From assembly GCA_965208015.1 (NCBI GenBank), contig OZ242308.1, forward strand, positions 744,001 to 808,000: a stretch of 64,000 bases of DNA, given 5' to 3'. Of the stretch, positions 24,609 through 33,296 are shown piece by piece. A program made the position numbers and the translations under genes. Every line of letters begins with the position of its first letter. Position 1 is the stretch's first letter. Origin of the DNA: Bin87 sp965208015 (GTDB lineage Bacteria; Chloroflexota; Dehalococcoidia; Lucifugimonadales; UBA3495). The notes beneath the pieces are model-generated. The model searched no databases. It saw nothing but the letters and a program-made list of their open reading frames with translations, and was not told where the DNA came from.

Positions 24609-25742
24609 ATGACCGCTACGAAGAAAGACCCGGTGCTGGTGGTGCTCCAGCTTTCCGGCGGCAACGATGCGCTGAATACGGTGGTGCCCCACGGGGACCC
24701 GCTGTACTACGACAACCGCCCGTCAGTGCGGGTGCCTGAAGGCCAGGCCCTGGACCTGGATGGGTACGTTGGCCTGAACCCCAACATGGGCCCGCTGAAG
24801 AGGCTGTTTGACGAGGGCAAGGTCGCCGTCATCCAGGGCGTGGGCTACGCCAACCCCAACCGGAGCCACTTCCGCAGCATGGACATCTGGCACACCTGCG
24901 AGCCCGACAAGCAGGGCACCGAGGGCTGGCTGGGTCGCGCCATCCGCGAGATTGACCCGAACAAGGAAAACGTGCTTACCGGCGTGAACTTCGGCCGGGG
25001 CCTGCCGCGGGCGCTGGCTGCTCCGGGCGTCCCCGTTGCCTCCGTGGGGAACCTGGCCACCTACGGCGTGCTGACCGGCATCGAGGCCGAGGACCAGCGC
25101 ACCGAGGCGCTGGACATCTTCTCCAAGATGTACTCACCGACCATCGGCCGCAGCGCGGTGGTGGAATACCTGTCGCAGACGGGAACCGACGCTCTCAAGG
25201 GCGCGGACATCCTGAGTACGGCGCCGGAGATGTACAGCTCCAGCATTGAGTACGGGCAGGACGTGGTGGCCCAGTACATGAAGAACATCGCCCAGGTGCA
25301 TCTGGCCGGGTTCGGCACGCGGATCCTCTACACGACGGCTCCCTACAACAGCTTTGACACCCACGCCGGCGAGCTGGCGGCTCATGCCAGCCTGTGGGGC
25401 AACACCTCCAATGCCATCGCCGACTTCATGGACGACCTGCGCGAGCACAACGCCAGCGACAACGTCACCCTGCTGGTCTTCACCGAATTCGGGCGCCGGG
25501 TGCACGACAACGGCTCGGGCACCGACCACGGCAGCGGCGGCGTGGCGTTCGTGGTGGGCGACAACGTGAAGGGCGGGATGTACGGCGAGTATCCCTCGCT
25601 GGAAGAGGACAAGCTCCTGGAAGGCGACCTGCACTTCAACAACGACTTCCGCAGCATCTACACTGACCTGATCGAGAACTGGATGGGTCTGGATGCCCAG
25701 CCGCTGGTGAACGGGACGTTCGAGAAGTTCAACTTCATCTAG
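24609..25742 (+). CDS. DUF1501 family protein
   Basis: 377 aa from ATG 24609 (AAGGAG nine bases upstream; a frame start at 24576 lies before that site). Motifs 'VVLQLSGGNDALNTVVPHGD', 'LNPNMGPLKRLFDEGKVAVIQGVGY', 'NRSHFRSMDIWHT', 'SFDTHAGELAAHASLW', 'FTEFGRRVHDNGSGTDHGSGG' are those of DUF1501, a branch of the alkaline phosphatase/sulfatase superfamily with conserved metal-ligand-like Asp and His. Works with DUF1800 by genomic association; the reaction is unknown. No Tat signal is seen. Confidence 0.92.
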   Translation: MTATKKDPVLVVLQLSGGNDALNTVVPHGDPLYYDNRPSVRVPEGQALDLDGYVGLNPNMGPLKRLFDEGKVAVIQGVGYANPNRSHFRSMDIWHTCEPDKQGTEGWLGRAIREIDPNKENVLTGVNFGRGLPRALAAPGVPVASVGNLATYGVLTGIEAEDQRTEALDIFSKMYSPTIGRSAVVEYLSQTGTDALKGADILSTAPEMYSSSIEYGQDVVAQYMKNIAQVHLAGFGTRILYTTAPYNSFDTHAGELAAHASLWGNTSNAIADFMDDLREHNASDNVTLLVFTEFGRRVHDNGSGTDHGSGGVAFVVGDNVKGGMYGEYPSLEEDKLLEGDLHFNNDFRSIYTDLIENWMGLDAQPLVNGTFEKFNFI

Positions 25743-25752
25743 GCGGAAAACC

Positions 25753-25776
25753 GGGGGCGGATTAACGTCCGCTCCC
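25753..25776 (+). terminator. Hairpin between DUF1501 and NHL genes
   Basis: GGGGGCGGA (25753-25761) and TCCGCTCCC (25768-25776) pair over nine positions with one G-U. No T-run, so it may only reduce read-through into the NHL gene. Confidence 0.4.
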
Positions 25777-25820
25777 ACCCGCCGAAACACCCGTCATCCG
25801 TTCCAACGGAGGAATATCTC

Positions 25821-26894
25821 ATGACCACAACCATTGATCCCACGGCGCTGCCCGCCGTAGGCATCGATCTGCAATACAGCCATACCATCGGCCGGGCGGA
25901 ATTCTCCGGCCCGGGGTTCCGCAACCCCACGGCCATGGCCCGGGGCGAAGAGGACGTGATGTACGTCGCCAACCGCTCCTATGACTACCGGCCCGACGGT
26001 AAGCGCATCACCATGTGCACCGTGGGCGAAGAGTTCATCGGCGAGTTCGCCAAGGGCGTCTTCGAGCAGGGCGACGGCGAGTCCGTTTCCACGGACGGGG
26101 CCATCATCTGGCCCACGGCGATAACCGTCGGTCCCAACGGAAACGTCTACCTGGCGGACGAGTACCTGGACCGGATCAGCATCTACTCGCCCGACGGCGA
26201 GTACCTCGCCAAGTGGGAGCGCCCGGGCGACGGTGACGGCCAGTGGGACAAGCCCACCGGCATGGTGTTCGCGTCCGACGGGACCCTGTACCTGGTGGAC
26301 TGCAACAACCACCGCGTGCAGATGCTCACCGCCGACGGCGAGTACATCGGCCAGTGGGGCGAGTTCGGCAACGGCCCGGGCCAGTTCAACATGCCCTTCG
26401 GCATCGAGGTTGACCAGGACGGGAACGTGTACGTGGCCGACTGGCGCAATGACCGGATCCAGAAGTTCACCGCCGACGGGAAGTTCCTGATGCAGTTCGG
26501 TGCGACGGGCGACGGCCCCGGCCAGTTCAACCGGCCGACCGACGTAGCGGTGGACAACGAGGGCTCGATCTACGTGGCGGACTGGAACAACGACCGGCTG
26601 CAAATCTTTCATCCGGACGGCTCCTACGCCGGCATGACCTACGGCGAGGGGACGATCTCAACCTGGGGCAAGGGCAAGATTGACGCCAATCCCGAGATGT
26701 GGGAAGAGCGCAAGATAGCCCAGGGCCTGGATCGCGAGAAGCTGTTCTGGGGCCCGATTGCCGTGGAGTGCGACGACGAGGGCCGCATCTTCGTGGTGGA
26801 GACCGCGCGCTCCCGGATCCAGGTGTTCCAAAAGCTGGACTCGCTCTTCTACGGGGTCAACGAGCGGGTGGCCGGCGGCGGCGGACGCCTGTAA
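25821..26894 (+). CDS. NHL-repeat beta-propeller protein
   Basis: 357 aa with at least five NHL blades from about residue 90 to 280, each with a form of 'G..Y(V/L)AD..N(D/H)R(I/V)Q.(F/L)..DG.Y...WG..G.G.GQFN.P.G': for example 'GNVYVADWRNDRIQKFTADG' and 'GSIYVADWNNDRLQIFHPDG'. NHL propellers bind peptides or act as lyases; no extra catalytic domain or signal peptide is present. ATG 25821 has GGAGG. It follows DUF1501 by 78 bases and probably belongs to that operon. Confidence 0.88.
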   Translation: MTTTIDPTALPAVGIDLQYSHTIGRAEFSGPGFRNPTAMARGEEDVMYVANRSYDYRPDGKRITMCTVGEEFIGEFAKGVFEQGDGESVSTDGAIIWPTAITVGPNGNVYLADEYLDRISIYSPDGEYLAKWERPGDGDGQWDKPTGMVFASDGTLYLVDCNNHRVQMLTADGEYIGQWGEFGNGPGQFNMPFGIEVDQDGNVYVADWRNDRIQKFTADGKFLMQFGATGDGPGQFNRPTDVAVDNEGSIYVADWNNDRLQIFHPDGSYAGMTYGEGTISTWGKGKIDANPEMWEERKIAQGLDREKLFWGPIAVECDDEGRIFVVETARSRIQVFQKLDSLFYGVNERVAGGGGRL

Positions 26895-26918
26895 GCCGAA
26901 CCACTGCGACGCTGCGGG

Positions 26919-26944
26919 TGGGGGAGGTTGCACAGCCTCCCCCA
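26919..26944 (+). terminator. Hairpin closing the DUF1800-DUF1501-NHL run
   Basis: TGGGGGAGG (26919-26927) pairs with CCTCCCCCA (26936-26944) perfectly, with an 8-base loop, 25 bases after the NHL stop. No T-run. Confidence 0.55.
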
Positions 26945-26993
26945 TGAGCGTGTGCATGCGTTGCCGTTGCCGGGGATCTGGCTCAATCCCGGC

Positions 26994-27022
26994 GAGATCG
27001 CCACGCTTCGCTGGCAATGACA
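26994..27022. repeat. Half of a REP-like unit
   Basis: The segment reading 'GCCACGCTTCGCTGGCAATG' inside 26994-27022 matches one arm of the inverted element at 31973-32034 (there 'TGCCGTGCCTCGCTCGCAATG'). I do not see its partner arm here. Confidence 0.4.
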
Positions 27023-27122
27023 GTTCGAGCGAACCGGGTAGGCGTGAGGCTGACTGGGGACGGGCCTGGTTGCCCGTGCGGTGTTATACTGGGTAATCCA
27101 TACGATTGATGGGTTCGATATT

Positions 27123-27551
27123 GTGACTACACAGGAACATCTCGTCGCGCGTTTGAAGCCGCTGGGGATCAGGCTGACGCCGCAGCGCCTGGCTATTGCC
27201 GAAGTGGTGGTCAACTCAGCGGACCATCCGACGGTGCGCGACATATTCGAGAGGGTAAGGGATTTCTTCCCCTACGTGACCCTGGCGACGGTGTATTCCA
27301 CGCTGGCGATGCTGGAGCGTGCAGGCATCGTGCGGGAGCTGCCCTTCCAGAAGCAGTCCCGTTATGACGCCAACCTGTCGCCCCACGCCAACCTGGTGTG
27401 CCTGGGCTGCGGCGCCGTGGTGGACGCGGACGTGGGGCAGGAGGGCGTGGCCGACCTGCAACGGGCAATAGGTGAGAATACGGACTTCCAGATCTCCTCT
27501 CAGCGGGTCGACTTTTACGGCTACTGTGAAGGGTGCGCCCGAAACAATTGA
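27123..27551 (+). CDS. Fur-family transcriptional regulator (PerR/Fur-like)
   Basis: About 142 aa from GTG 27123. The frame is open from GTG 27081, but a TATACT -10-like box lies across that first codon, which favours the inner start. The winged helix is 'LTPQRLAIAEVVVNSADHPTVRDIF' and 'ATVYSTLAMLERAGIV'; then RYDANLSPHANLVCLGCGAVVD holds the metal site and first CxxC, and YCEGC near the end is the second CxxC. Compared with PerR the Asp85 and His91 positions are kept and the His93 position is Asn. It probably controls iron or peroxide response; no obvious target box is seen beside it. Confidence 0.85.
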   Translation: MTTQEHLVARLKPLGIRLTPQRLAIAEVVVNSADHPTVRDIFERVRDFFPYVTLATVYSTLAMLERAGIVRELPFQKQSRYDANLSPHANLVCLGCGAVVDADVGQEGVADLQRAIGENTDFQISSQRVDFYGYCEGCARNN

Positions 27552-27584
27552 GCGACACTCGTGATTGATTGGGTGTGATCAGTC

Positions 27585-28559
27585 GTGGTGACGTACCACA
27601 TAAGTTACGGAGAGCCGCGCCGGGGGTTCGATTACAGGAAACTCCTGATCGTCCTGGGTATCCTGCTGGCGCTGCTCATCCTGGCTGCGATCGCCTACGG
27701 CATCTACTGGCTGGTGGCCAATAGCGACGGCATAGACGTGCCGGACTTCGCGGCGTCGGAAGAGGTTCCACAGGGCACGCCGCTGAACGAGGTTCTGACC
27801 TCCCTGTACTTTGACAACACCAACACGGTGTTCCTGGTTGATATGAGCAAGAGCATCTCGGACGGCGGGAATCTGCCGGTAGTCAGGGATGCCTTGCTGG
27901 AAGTGGTGCTGCCCTACGTGGGCGATGAAGGAGGCACGGCCACTGAAAACAGCCGGGCGGCCTTAATGACCTTCACCGACGATACCAAGATGCTGGCGGA
28001 GATGGGATCATTCGAAGAGTCCCCGGAAGCGGTGAGACAGTGGGTGACGGCGGTAAACGACATAAACGAAATGGCGACGCAGGACAAGCCGGCGTACATA
28101 TACGACGCAATGGAGGACGCCCACGCTCTGTTGGACGAACTCAGCGACCCATCCAGGTTGAACGTGATAGTGTTGCTGACCGATGGCTCCGACGGAGGGT
28201 TCAATGTGATTGATCCCGCCAGCGCGACAGTGTGTCCTCCCGAGCTGGGCGTTCCGGCCGGTCAGGTGTGCAGTCGCCTGTCAGTCGGCGAGACGGGGGA
28301 AGAAGCCTACGTCCCGTTCGACCCGGCGACTCTGCAACCGTGCCCCGCGCAACTGGAAGGGGCTCACGACAAGGCTTGCTCCGAATCCTCCAGCGAAACC
28401 AGCCAAACCGAGTTGCTGGGGCTCCTGGGATCCGAGGGGAAGGTATCCAATCTGATGGTGCACACGATTGGGTTCGGCCAGGAAGCGGACCAGGCGCTGC
28501 TGAAGCTGCTGGCCAAAGCGGGCAAGTACGAAGGCCGATACGTTTACGCCGACCACTAA
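27585..28559 (+). CDS. Membrane-anchored von Willebrand factor A domain protein
   Basis: 324 aa from GTG 27585. One membrane helix at residues 20-44 (LLIVLGILLALLILAAIAYGIYW), then an outside or periplasm-facing VWA domain. The MIDAS motif is VDMSKSISDG (residues 85-94, DxSxS); LLTDGSDGG near residue 205 is the later conserved TDG. A Cys-containing insert (about 215-265) precedes the last strand 'MVHTIGFGQEADQALLKLLAKAGK'. Domain of this kind binds partner proteins through a metal. Gene lies four bases before recF, so they are co-transcribed. Confidence 0.8.
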   Translation: MVTYHISYGEPRRGFDYRKLLIVLGILLALLILAAIAYGIYWLVANSDGIDVPDFAASEEVPQGTPLNEVLTSLYFDNTNTVFLVDMSKSISDGGNLPVVRDALLEVVLPYVGDEGGTATENSRAALMTFTDDTKMLAEMGSFEESPEAVRQWVTAVNDINEMATQDKPAYIYDAMEDAHALLDELSDPSRLNVIVLLTDGSDGGFNVIDPASATVCPPELGVPAGQVCSRLSVGETGEEAYVPFDPATLQPCPAQLEGAHDKACSESSSETSQTELLGLLGSEGKVSNLMVHTIGFGQEADQALLKLLAKAGKYEGRYVYADH

Positions 28560-28562
28560 CCG

Positions 28563-29765
28563 GTGCGGGTTCGCGCATTGGCCCGTATAACGCGGCTCAG
28601 CCTCGTCAACTACCGTAATTTCCGCGAAGTCGATTTCGCGCCGCCGGCGGGCGTGTCGGTGTTCTACGGCGGCAACGCCCAGGGCAAGACATCCCTGCTG
28701 GAGGCGGCGTACACGCTGGCCGTGGGCCGCTCCTTCCGCACGGAACGCGAACGACAAGTGCTCAACTTCGACGCGGCCCGCGACGGCGCCGCGGCCTACA
28801 TCACCGGGATCGCCTGCGTCGATGGGCAATCGCTCATGGTGGTGATTGGCTACCAACCGGCGGTCCGGGAGGCCGGGGCCGGCGGAGGCGGCGATGCCAA
28901 CGGCCCTGAACCCGCAACACTGCCGCCGGTGTCGAAGCAGATCCGGGTCAACCGCCAGCCCGCCACTGCGGCCGGCTTGGTTGGGCGAATTGCCGCGTCG
29001 CTGTTCTCCGTGGACGACCTGGACTTGGTGCTGGGTTCGCCCGCGCACCGCCGACGCTATCTTGACGTGCTGATCAGCCAGGCGGACCGGTCGTATCTAC
29101 AGGCGCTGCAACGGCTTCAGGCCGCCCTGCGGAACCGGAACGGTCTGCTGCGGCGCCGGCGAGAAGGGCATGTTGATCCCGAGGAACTGGAGTATTGGGA
29201 CGAGCAACTGGTCCAGTGGGGGGCCGCGGTGACCTTCGGGCGATCCGAGGCGCTGGCACGGCTGTCCGTTTTTGCGCGCCGGCAACATGGCGAGCTGGGC
29301 GAACCGGGGCAGGACCTGGCGCTTGAATACCTGCCCAGCGTGTTGCCCGGGGATGATGCAGAGGATACTGCGTTGGCGTTTCGGCGGGAGTTGCAACGTG
29401 GCTCGGCGCGGGAGCAGGCCACTGCGATCACAGCGGTGGGGCCACACCGGGATAACTTTGCCATGTACTTGAACGGCCGGGACGCTGCATCTTTTGCATC
29501 ACGGGGCGAAGCTCGCACCATCGCGCTGGCGCTGCGTTTGGCGGAGGCGGAGTACTTGGCGGAAACGCGGGGCGATGATCCGATCATCCTGCTGGATGAC
29601 GTGTTTTCGGAAATGGACGACGGGCGGCGGGAGAGGGTCTTGCAAAAGGTCGCCCGGTATCGCCAGACTCTGATCACCACCACCGACGTCGGACCGGTTC
29701 GCGCCGCCCTGGGCGACGGCGCAGCCTACTTCCGTGTGGCGGATGGCGTGGTGTCTAATGAATGA
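28563..29765 (+). CDS. recF: DNA replication and repair protein RecF
   Basis: 400 aa from GTG 28563, three bases after the stop of the VWA gene. 'ITRLSLVNYRNFREVDFAP' is the RecF start; Walker A is YGGNAQGKTSLLEAAY (about residues 37-52); the ABC signature is FASRGEARTIALALRLAEAEYL; Walker B is PIILLDDVFSEMDDGRR. RecF loads RecA at gaps in the RecFOR pathway as an ATP-dependent DNA clamp. A Gly/Ala-rich loop around residues 100-120 lengthens the arm region. In many genomes recF lies near dnaN/gyrB; here it does not. Confidence 0.93.
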   Translation: MRVRALARITRLSLVNYRNFREVDFAPPAGVSVFYGGNAQGKTSLLEAAYTLAVGRSFRTERERQVLNFDAARDGAAAYITGIACVDGQSLMVVIGYQPAVREAGAGGGGDANGPEPATLPPVSKQIRVNRQPATAAGLVGRIAASLFSVDDLDLVLGSPAHRRRYLDVLISQADRSYLQALQRLQAALRNRNGLLRRRREGHVDPEELEYWDEQLVQWGAAVTFGRSEALARLSVFARRQHGELGEPGQDLALEYLPSVLPGDDAEDTALAFRRELQRGSAREQATAITAVGPHRDNFAMYLNGRDAASFASRGEARTIALALRLAEAEYLAETRGDDPIILLDDVFSEMDDGRRERVLQKVARYRQTLITTTDVGPVRAALGDGAAYFRVADGVVSNE

Positions 29766-29786
29766 TGAAAATGGCTGCGTCCATCT

Positions 29787-29896
29787 GTCAGAAGCAGGAT
29801 TTTCAAGATTTGGGGATTTTCAGGATTGGAACCGTTCTACGATGATGATTTCCTAATCCTGTCCAATCATAAAATCCTGTAAATCCTGCTTCTGAC
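29787..29896. repeat. 110-bp CAGGAT-type inverted-repeat element
   Basis: The outer arms are a perfect 16-bp match: GTCAGAAGCAGGATTT (29787-29802) and AAATCCTGCTTCTGAC (29881-29896). Inner AGGATT units on the left face AATCCT units on the right. It fills the whole gap from recF to the sirtuin gene, and could act as a terminator or as a non-autonomous mobile repeat. Confidence 0.75.
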
Positions 29897-29909
29897 GAAA
29901 TTGTGTTGC

Positions 29910-30713
29910 ATGAGTACTGAAACTATAACCGCCGCCGCTGAAATCCTGGCCGCCGCCGAGTATGCCGTCGCCCTGACCGGGGCCGGCCTCTCGGTGGAGA
30001 GCGGGATACCGTCGTTTCGCGGGCCGGACGGGCTGTGGACCAAGTACGGTCAGCCCAGCAACCTGTCCTATCGGGTGTTCTCCAGAGATCCGCAGGACTG
30101 GTGGGAGAAGCGGCTGAGCGACGAGGTGACGCCGGGGAACCCCACCTATGACCTCAAAGAGGCGGTGGACAACGCTCAACCCAATCCGGGTCACGTTGCT
30201 ATCGCGGAGCTGGAGGAGGCGGGAATCATCAAGGCGGTGATCACGCAGAACGTGGACGACCTGCACGGCCGGGCGGGCAGCCGCAACCTGTTGGAGATCC
30301 ACGGCAATCGCAACTACCTGCGCTGCATCGGGTGTGGATGGCGACGGCCCCGGGCAGAGCGCGCCATTACCGACGTGCCGCCGCTGTGCGCGGAGTGCGA
30401 CGAGGTCATCAAGCTGGACACGGTGATGTTCGGCGAGCCCATCCCGCGCGGTGTTCTGGATGCGTGCTTCGCGGAGACGCAGCGGTGCGACGCGATGCTG
30501 CTGGTTGGGACGTCGGGAGCGGTGAATCCGGCGGCGCAATTGCCGCTGGTGGCGCGGGAACGCGGAGCCAGGATAATCGAGGTTAACCCCGAACCGACGC
30601 AGCTTACGGCCGCGGCTGACGTGGTGGTAACGGGGCCGGCCGGCGAGATGCTGCCGCGTATCGTCGAAGCATTGGCGCTTTCCCGGCGCAACTGGCCTTC
30701 CCACGGAAACTAA
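29910..30713 (+). CDS. NAD-dependent protein deacylase, sirtuin (SIR2) family
   Basis: 267 aa from ATG 29910 (a TTG nine bases earlier is possible). Motifs: GAGLSVESGIPSFRG (residues 24-38, NAD pocket), TQNVDDLH (112-119), catalytic His131 in EIHGN, and four zinc Cys (139, 142, 160, 163). 'LLVGTSGAVNPAAQLP' and 'IIEVNPEPTQLT' complete the Rossmann part. It removes acyl groups from lysines using NAD+. The class III-type Tyr/Arg (desuccinylase) pair is not evident, so deacetylase is the safer call. The gap before it is filled by an inverted repeat. Confidence 0.9.
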   Translation: MSTETITAAAEILAAAEYAVALTGAGLSVESGIPSFRGPDGLWTKYGQPSNLSYRVFSRDPQDWWEKRLSDEVTPGNPTYDLKEAVDNAQPNPGHVAIAELEEAGIIKAVITQNVDDLHGRAGSRNLLEIHGNRNYLRCIGCGWRRPRAERAITDVPPLCAECDEVIKLDTVMFGEPIPRGVLDACFAETQRCDAMLLVGTSGAVNPAAQLPLVARERGARIIEVNPEPTQLTAAADVVVTGPAGEMLPRIVEALALSRRNWPSHGN

Positions 30714-30740
30714 TCGCCGTGGAAGCAACGTAAGCAAGGC

Positions 30741-31967
30741 ATGGTAGACACACTGAACAACTGGTGGCTGGAGGTGGTCGCGGCGGCCGCGGCAATCGGG
30801 CTGGAGTGGCATGACCTGCTGGTGAGCCTGGCGATCATAGCCGGACCGGTGTTATTCGCAGTGCTGTTCAGCCGGATCCTTTTCCGGTTGATGCTGCGGG
30901 CGGCGAGCCTGTTCCCCGGCGACCTGGATGACCACTTGGTTGCCACGGCGAAGGGACCGGTGACGGCGTACATAATCCTGTTGGGTGTGTACCTGGCGAT
31001 AAAAATACCGCTGGAGTTGCCGGATGCAATCGACACCGTTGTGGATCGGGTCTTCGCGGTAGCCGCGATATGGGTCGGCGCGTACATGATCAACGCGGTG
31101 GGCACCAGCGGGCTGACGTGGCTGCAGGATTACCTGGCGAGCACGCCGGCGGCCAACACCAGCAGCTGGGCGCTGCCCCTGGCACGCCGCAGTCTGCTGC
31201 TCGTCGTCGCAGTGATGGCGGTGATGGTGTCCCTGGACGTGCTGGGCATCAACATCACACCGCTGATCGCGGGACTGGGTATCGGCGGGCTGGCGGTGGC
31301 GCTGGCGATACAGCCGACGCTGAGCAACCTGTTCGCCGGGACCTACGTGATCACCGAGGGCGTGGTCAGTCCCGGGGACTACATCGACATGGAAGGCGGC
31401 GTCAGCGGGTACGTGGTGGACGTGAACTGGCGCAGCACCCGGCTGCGCACGTGGGGCAACAATCTGGTCATCATTCCCAACTCACGGTTCGCGGAGACCG
31501 TCATCACCAACTACAGCAAGCCCGACGAGCACGTCAACGTCTACCTGACCTGCGGCGTGGCCTACGAGAGCGACCTGGCCCGGGTGGAGCAGGTCGGGCA
31601 CGAGGTGATGGAGAGAGTGCTGGTCGAACACCCGGGGGCGGTGCTCGATTATGGAGCGTACTTCGGCTATGAGAACTTCGGCGAAAGCAACGTGGATTTC
31701 TGGCTGTTCGTGCAGGCCAAGGACCGTCTGGCCAGCTTCGAGGTGCGCACGGAGCTGATCAAGCAATTACACGCGCGGCTGGCCGAGGAAGGGATCACGA
31801 TCAACTACCCGGTGCGGACGCTGCACTTCCCGGACGGCTGGAACCCGCAGGACGGGACGCCGTTGCCGCCGCAGACCCCAAGCGTGCGACGGCCGGCGAT
31901 ATCGCATTCGCGGACGGCGACAGCCGAAGATACACCCGACGGCGGTGGGGACGGGCCTGACGTCTGA
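30741..31967 (+). CDS. MscS-family mechanosensitive ion channel
   Basis: 408 aa. TM segments at about residues 25-48, 68-90, 95-118 and 150-175, and a pore helix 'LIAGLGIGGLAVALAIQPTLSNLFAG' (about 175-200) with the Gly/Ala pattern of MscS TM3. The beta domain 'GDYIDMEGGVSGYVVDVNWRSTRLRTWGNNLVIIPNSRFAE' is diagnostic. The last 50 residues are a Pro/Thr/Asp-rich tail. Role: release of solutes upon osmotic downshock. Starts 28 bases after the sirtuin gene. Confidence 0.9.
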   Translation: MVDTLNNWWLEVVAAAAAIGLEWHDLLVSLAIIAGPVLFAVLFSRILFRLMLRAASLFPGDLDDHLVATAKGPVTAYIILLGVYLAIKIPLELPDAIDTVVDRVFAVAAIWVGAYMINAVGTSGLTWLQDYLASTPAANTSSWALPLARRSLLLVVAVMAVMVSLDVLGINITPLIAGLGIGGLAVALAIQPTLSNLFAGTYVITEGVVSPGDYIDMEGGVSGYVVDVNWRSTRLRTWGNNLVIIPNSRFAETVITNYSKPDEHVNVYLTCGVAYESDLARVEQVGHEVMERVLVEHPGAVLDYGAYFGYENFGESNVDFWLFVQAKDRLASFEVRTELIKQLHARLAEEGITINYPVRTLHFPDGWNPQDGTPLPPQTPSVRRPAISHSRTATAEDTPDGGGDGPDV

Positions 31968-31972
31968 TATTG

Positions 31973-32034
31973 CGAGGCGCGGCAGGCTGCAAGAACGGCG
32001 GGCAGTACCGTCCCGACGAAATTGCCGTGCCTCG
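31973..32034. repeat. REP-like inverted element after the MscS gene
   Basis: CGAGGCGCGGCA (31973-31984) pairs with TGCCGTGCCTCG (32023-32034), 11 of 12 plus one G-U. The consensus GAGGCACGGCA is also half present at 26994-27022. It lies between convergent genes and may act as a two-way terminator. Confidence 0.6.
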
Positions 32035-32078
32035 CTCGCAATGACCGTTAGGTGAAGGCGGAGCCTTGCCCCGTTTTT

Positions 32079-33281
32079 CTAGCGGGAAAGGCCGTAAGCC
32101 GTTGCCTGCAACCTGGCGTCCCCGGTGGCGTTGAGGCGCTGGGTGATGCTGTCGATGAGGGTGCCGACCGCGGTCTCGCCCCAGAACCAGGTGTGGATGT
32201 CCGCCTCGCTGGCGTCAGGACGCTGGGCCATGCGGGCCTCGTAGCAGAAGGCCTTGAGGTCGTCGGCGCAGTAGCGGACGAACTGGGGAACGGACACGTC
32301 GGCGGGACGCTCGTCCATGTCGGCCGCGTCGCTCTCGGCATAGGCTTCGAGGAAGCGGATGATCCCGCGGAACCGGCGCTGGGGGATCCCCGTGACGCCG
32401 ACGGCGGTGCGGCCGCGCTGTTCCTGCCAGCGCTCGTAGTAGCCGCGCAGGGCGGTGATCTCGCCGGCGGCGTCCAGAGGCTTGTCGGCGTCGCCGTTGG
32501 TTGAGGCGGTCACCTCGGATGCCTGGGGCAGTCCGATGGGGCCGGCCTCCTCGGGATAATCGGCCAGCACGGGGCCGGATTCGGCGTCCAGGGTGTCCAG
32601 GGCCGCGGCGAGGACCTGGTGCTGGAAGTCGGGGTCGTCGGGTTTGCCCATGGTGTAGCCGAAGTAGAAGGGCACCCAAAGGGCCCGGGGCGGGCGGACG
32701 CGCTCGGCGTGTTCCCGCACGAGGGCGATGGCCACGGTGGTCAGACCGGCTTCCTCGAAGACCCGGGCAAGCACGCTCACGGCGTGGGTGCAGAGGGGTC
32801 AAGTTGGGGTCAGCAGAACGAGGTCGACGCCCTCGGACTTGAGGCGCTGGGCGACCTCGGGTCCGGTCTGCTCGGCGACGACGGTGCAGTCGCGGAGGGC
32901 GCCCATGAAGGAGTAGTGATTGGGGGCGACGGAGCCGATGACGCCGCGCTCGGCCAGTTCGCGCACCCGGTCCATGGGGAAGGTGATGTTGATGTCGCGG
33001 TAGATGGCGGTGCGGTCGAAGCCGATGCTGAAGTGGCTCTGGACGATGTCAGCCGCGTCGGAGTCGCTGGGGATGACGCGGTAGGTGGACTCGCCGCCGG
33101 GATGGTCGCGGTTGAAGGGCTTGTCGTCGCGCAGGTGCAGGCCGGCGGTGGTGACGATGGCGGCCGTGCTCTGCGACAAGGGCTTCGAGAGCGGCGACCA
33201 GGGCGTGCCTTCGGCTTCCATGCAGGGGAAGAACTGGAGCATCTGGCGCTGGACTTCGGACAGGACGGACAGGCGGGGCAT
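32079..33281 (-). CDS. Glycine/sarcosine/betaine reductase B-like selenoprotein (in-frame TGA = Sec)
   Basis: The two apparent genes 32799-33281 and 32079-32780 are in the same frame, separated only by TGA 32799-32801. Read through, the protein has 400 residues with LLTPT-U-PLCTHAVSVLAR at 156-174, a UxxC motif (Sec161, Cys164) that matches the active site of GrdB-type reductase-like proteins. A hairpin that fits a bacterial SECIS follows the TGA (32772-32798). N-terminal part: 'DKPFNRDHPGGESTYRVIPSD' and 'GFDRTAIYRDINITFPMDRVREL'. This family of stand-alone GrdB-like selenoproteins occurs in aerobes too; the substrate is unknown. The start ATG 33281 has a GGAGAG site. Sec genes (selA/B/D) are not in the window. 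Confidence 0.85.
32772..32798 (-). promoter_or_regulatory. Putative bacterial SECIS element
   Basis: On the minus strand, directly after TGA, 12 bases lead to the stem CACGC (32786-32782) - loop CGTGA (32781-32777) - GCGTG (32776-32772), with an outer GCA/TGC pairing possible. The loop begins 17 bases after the TGA and contains the G-U expected for SelB binding. Confidence 0.6.
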
Positions 33282-33296
33282 TATTCTCTCCTGATG

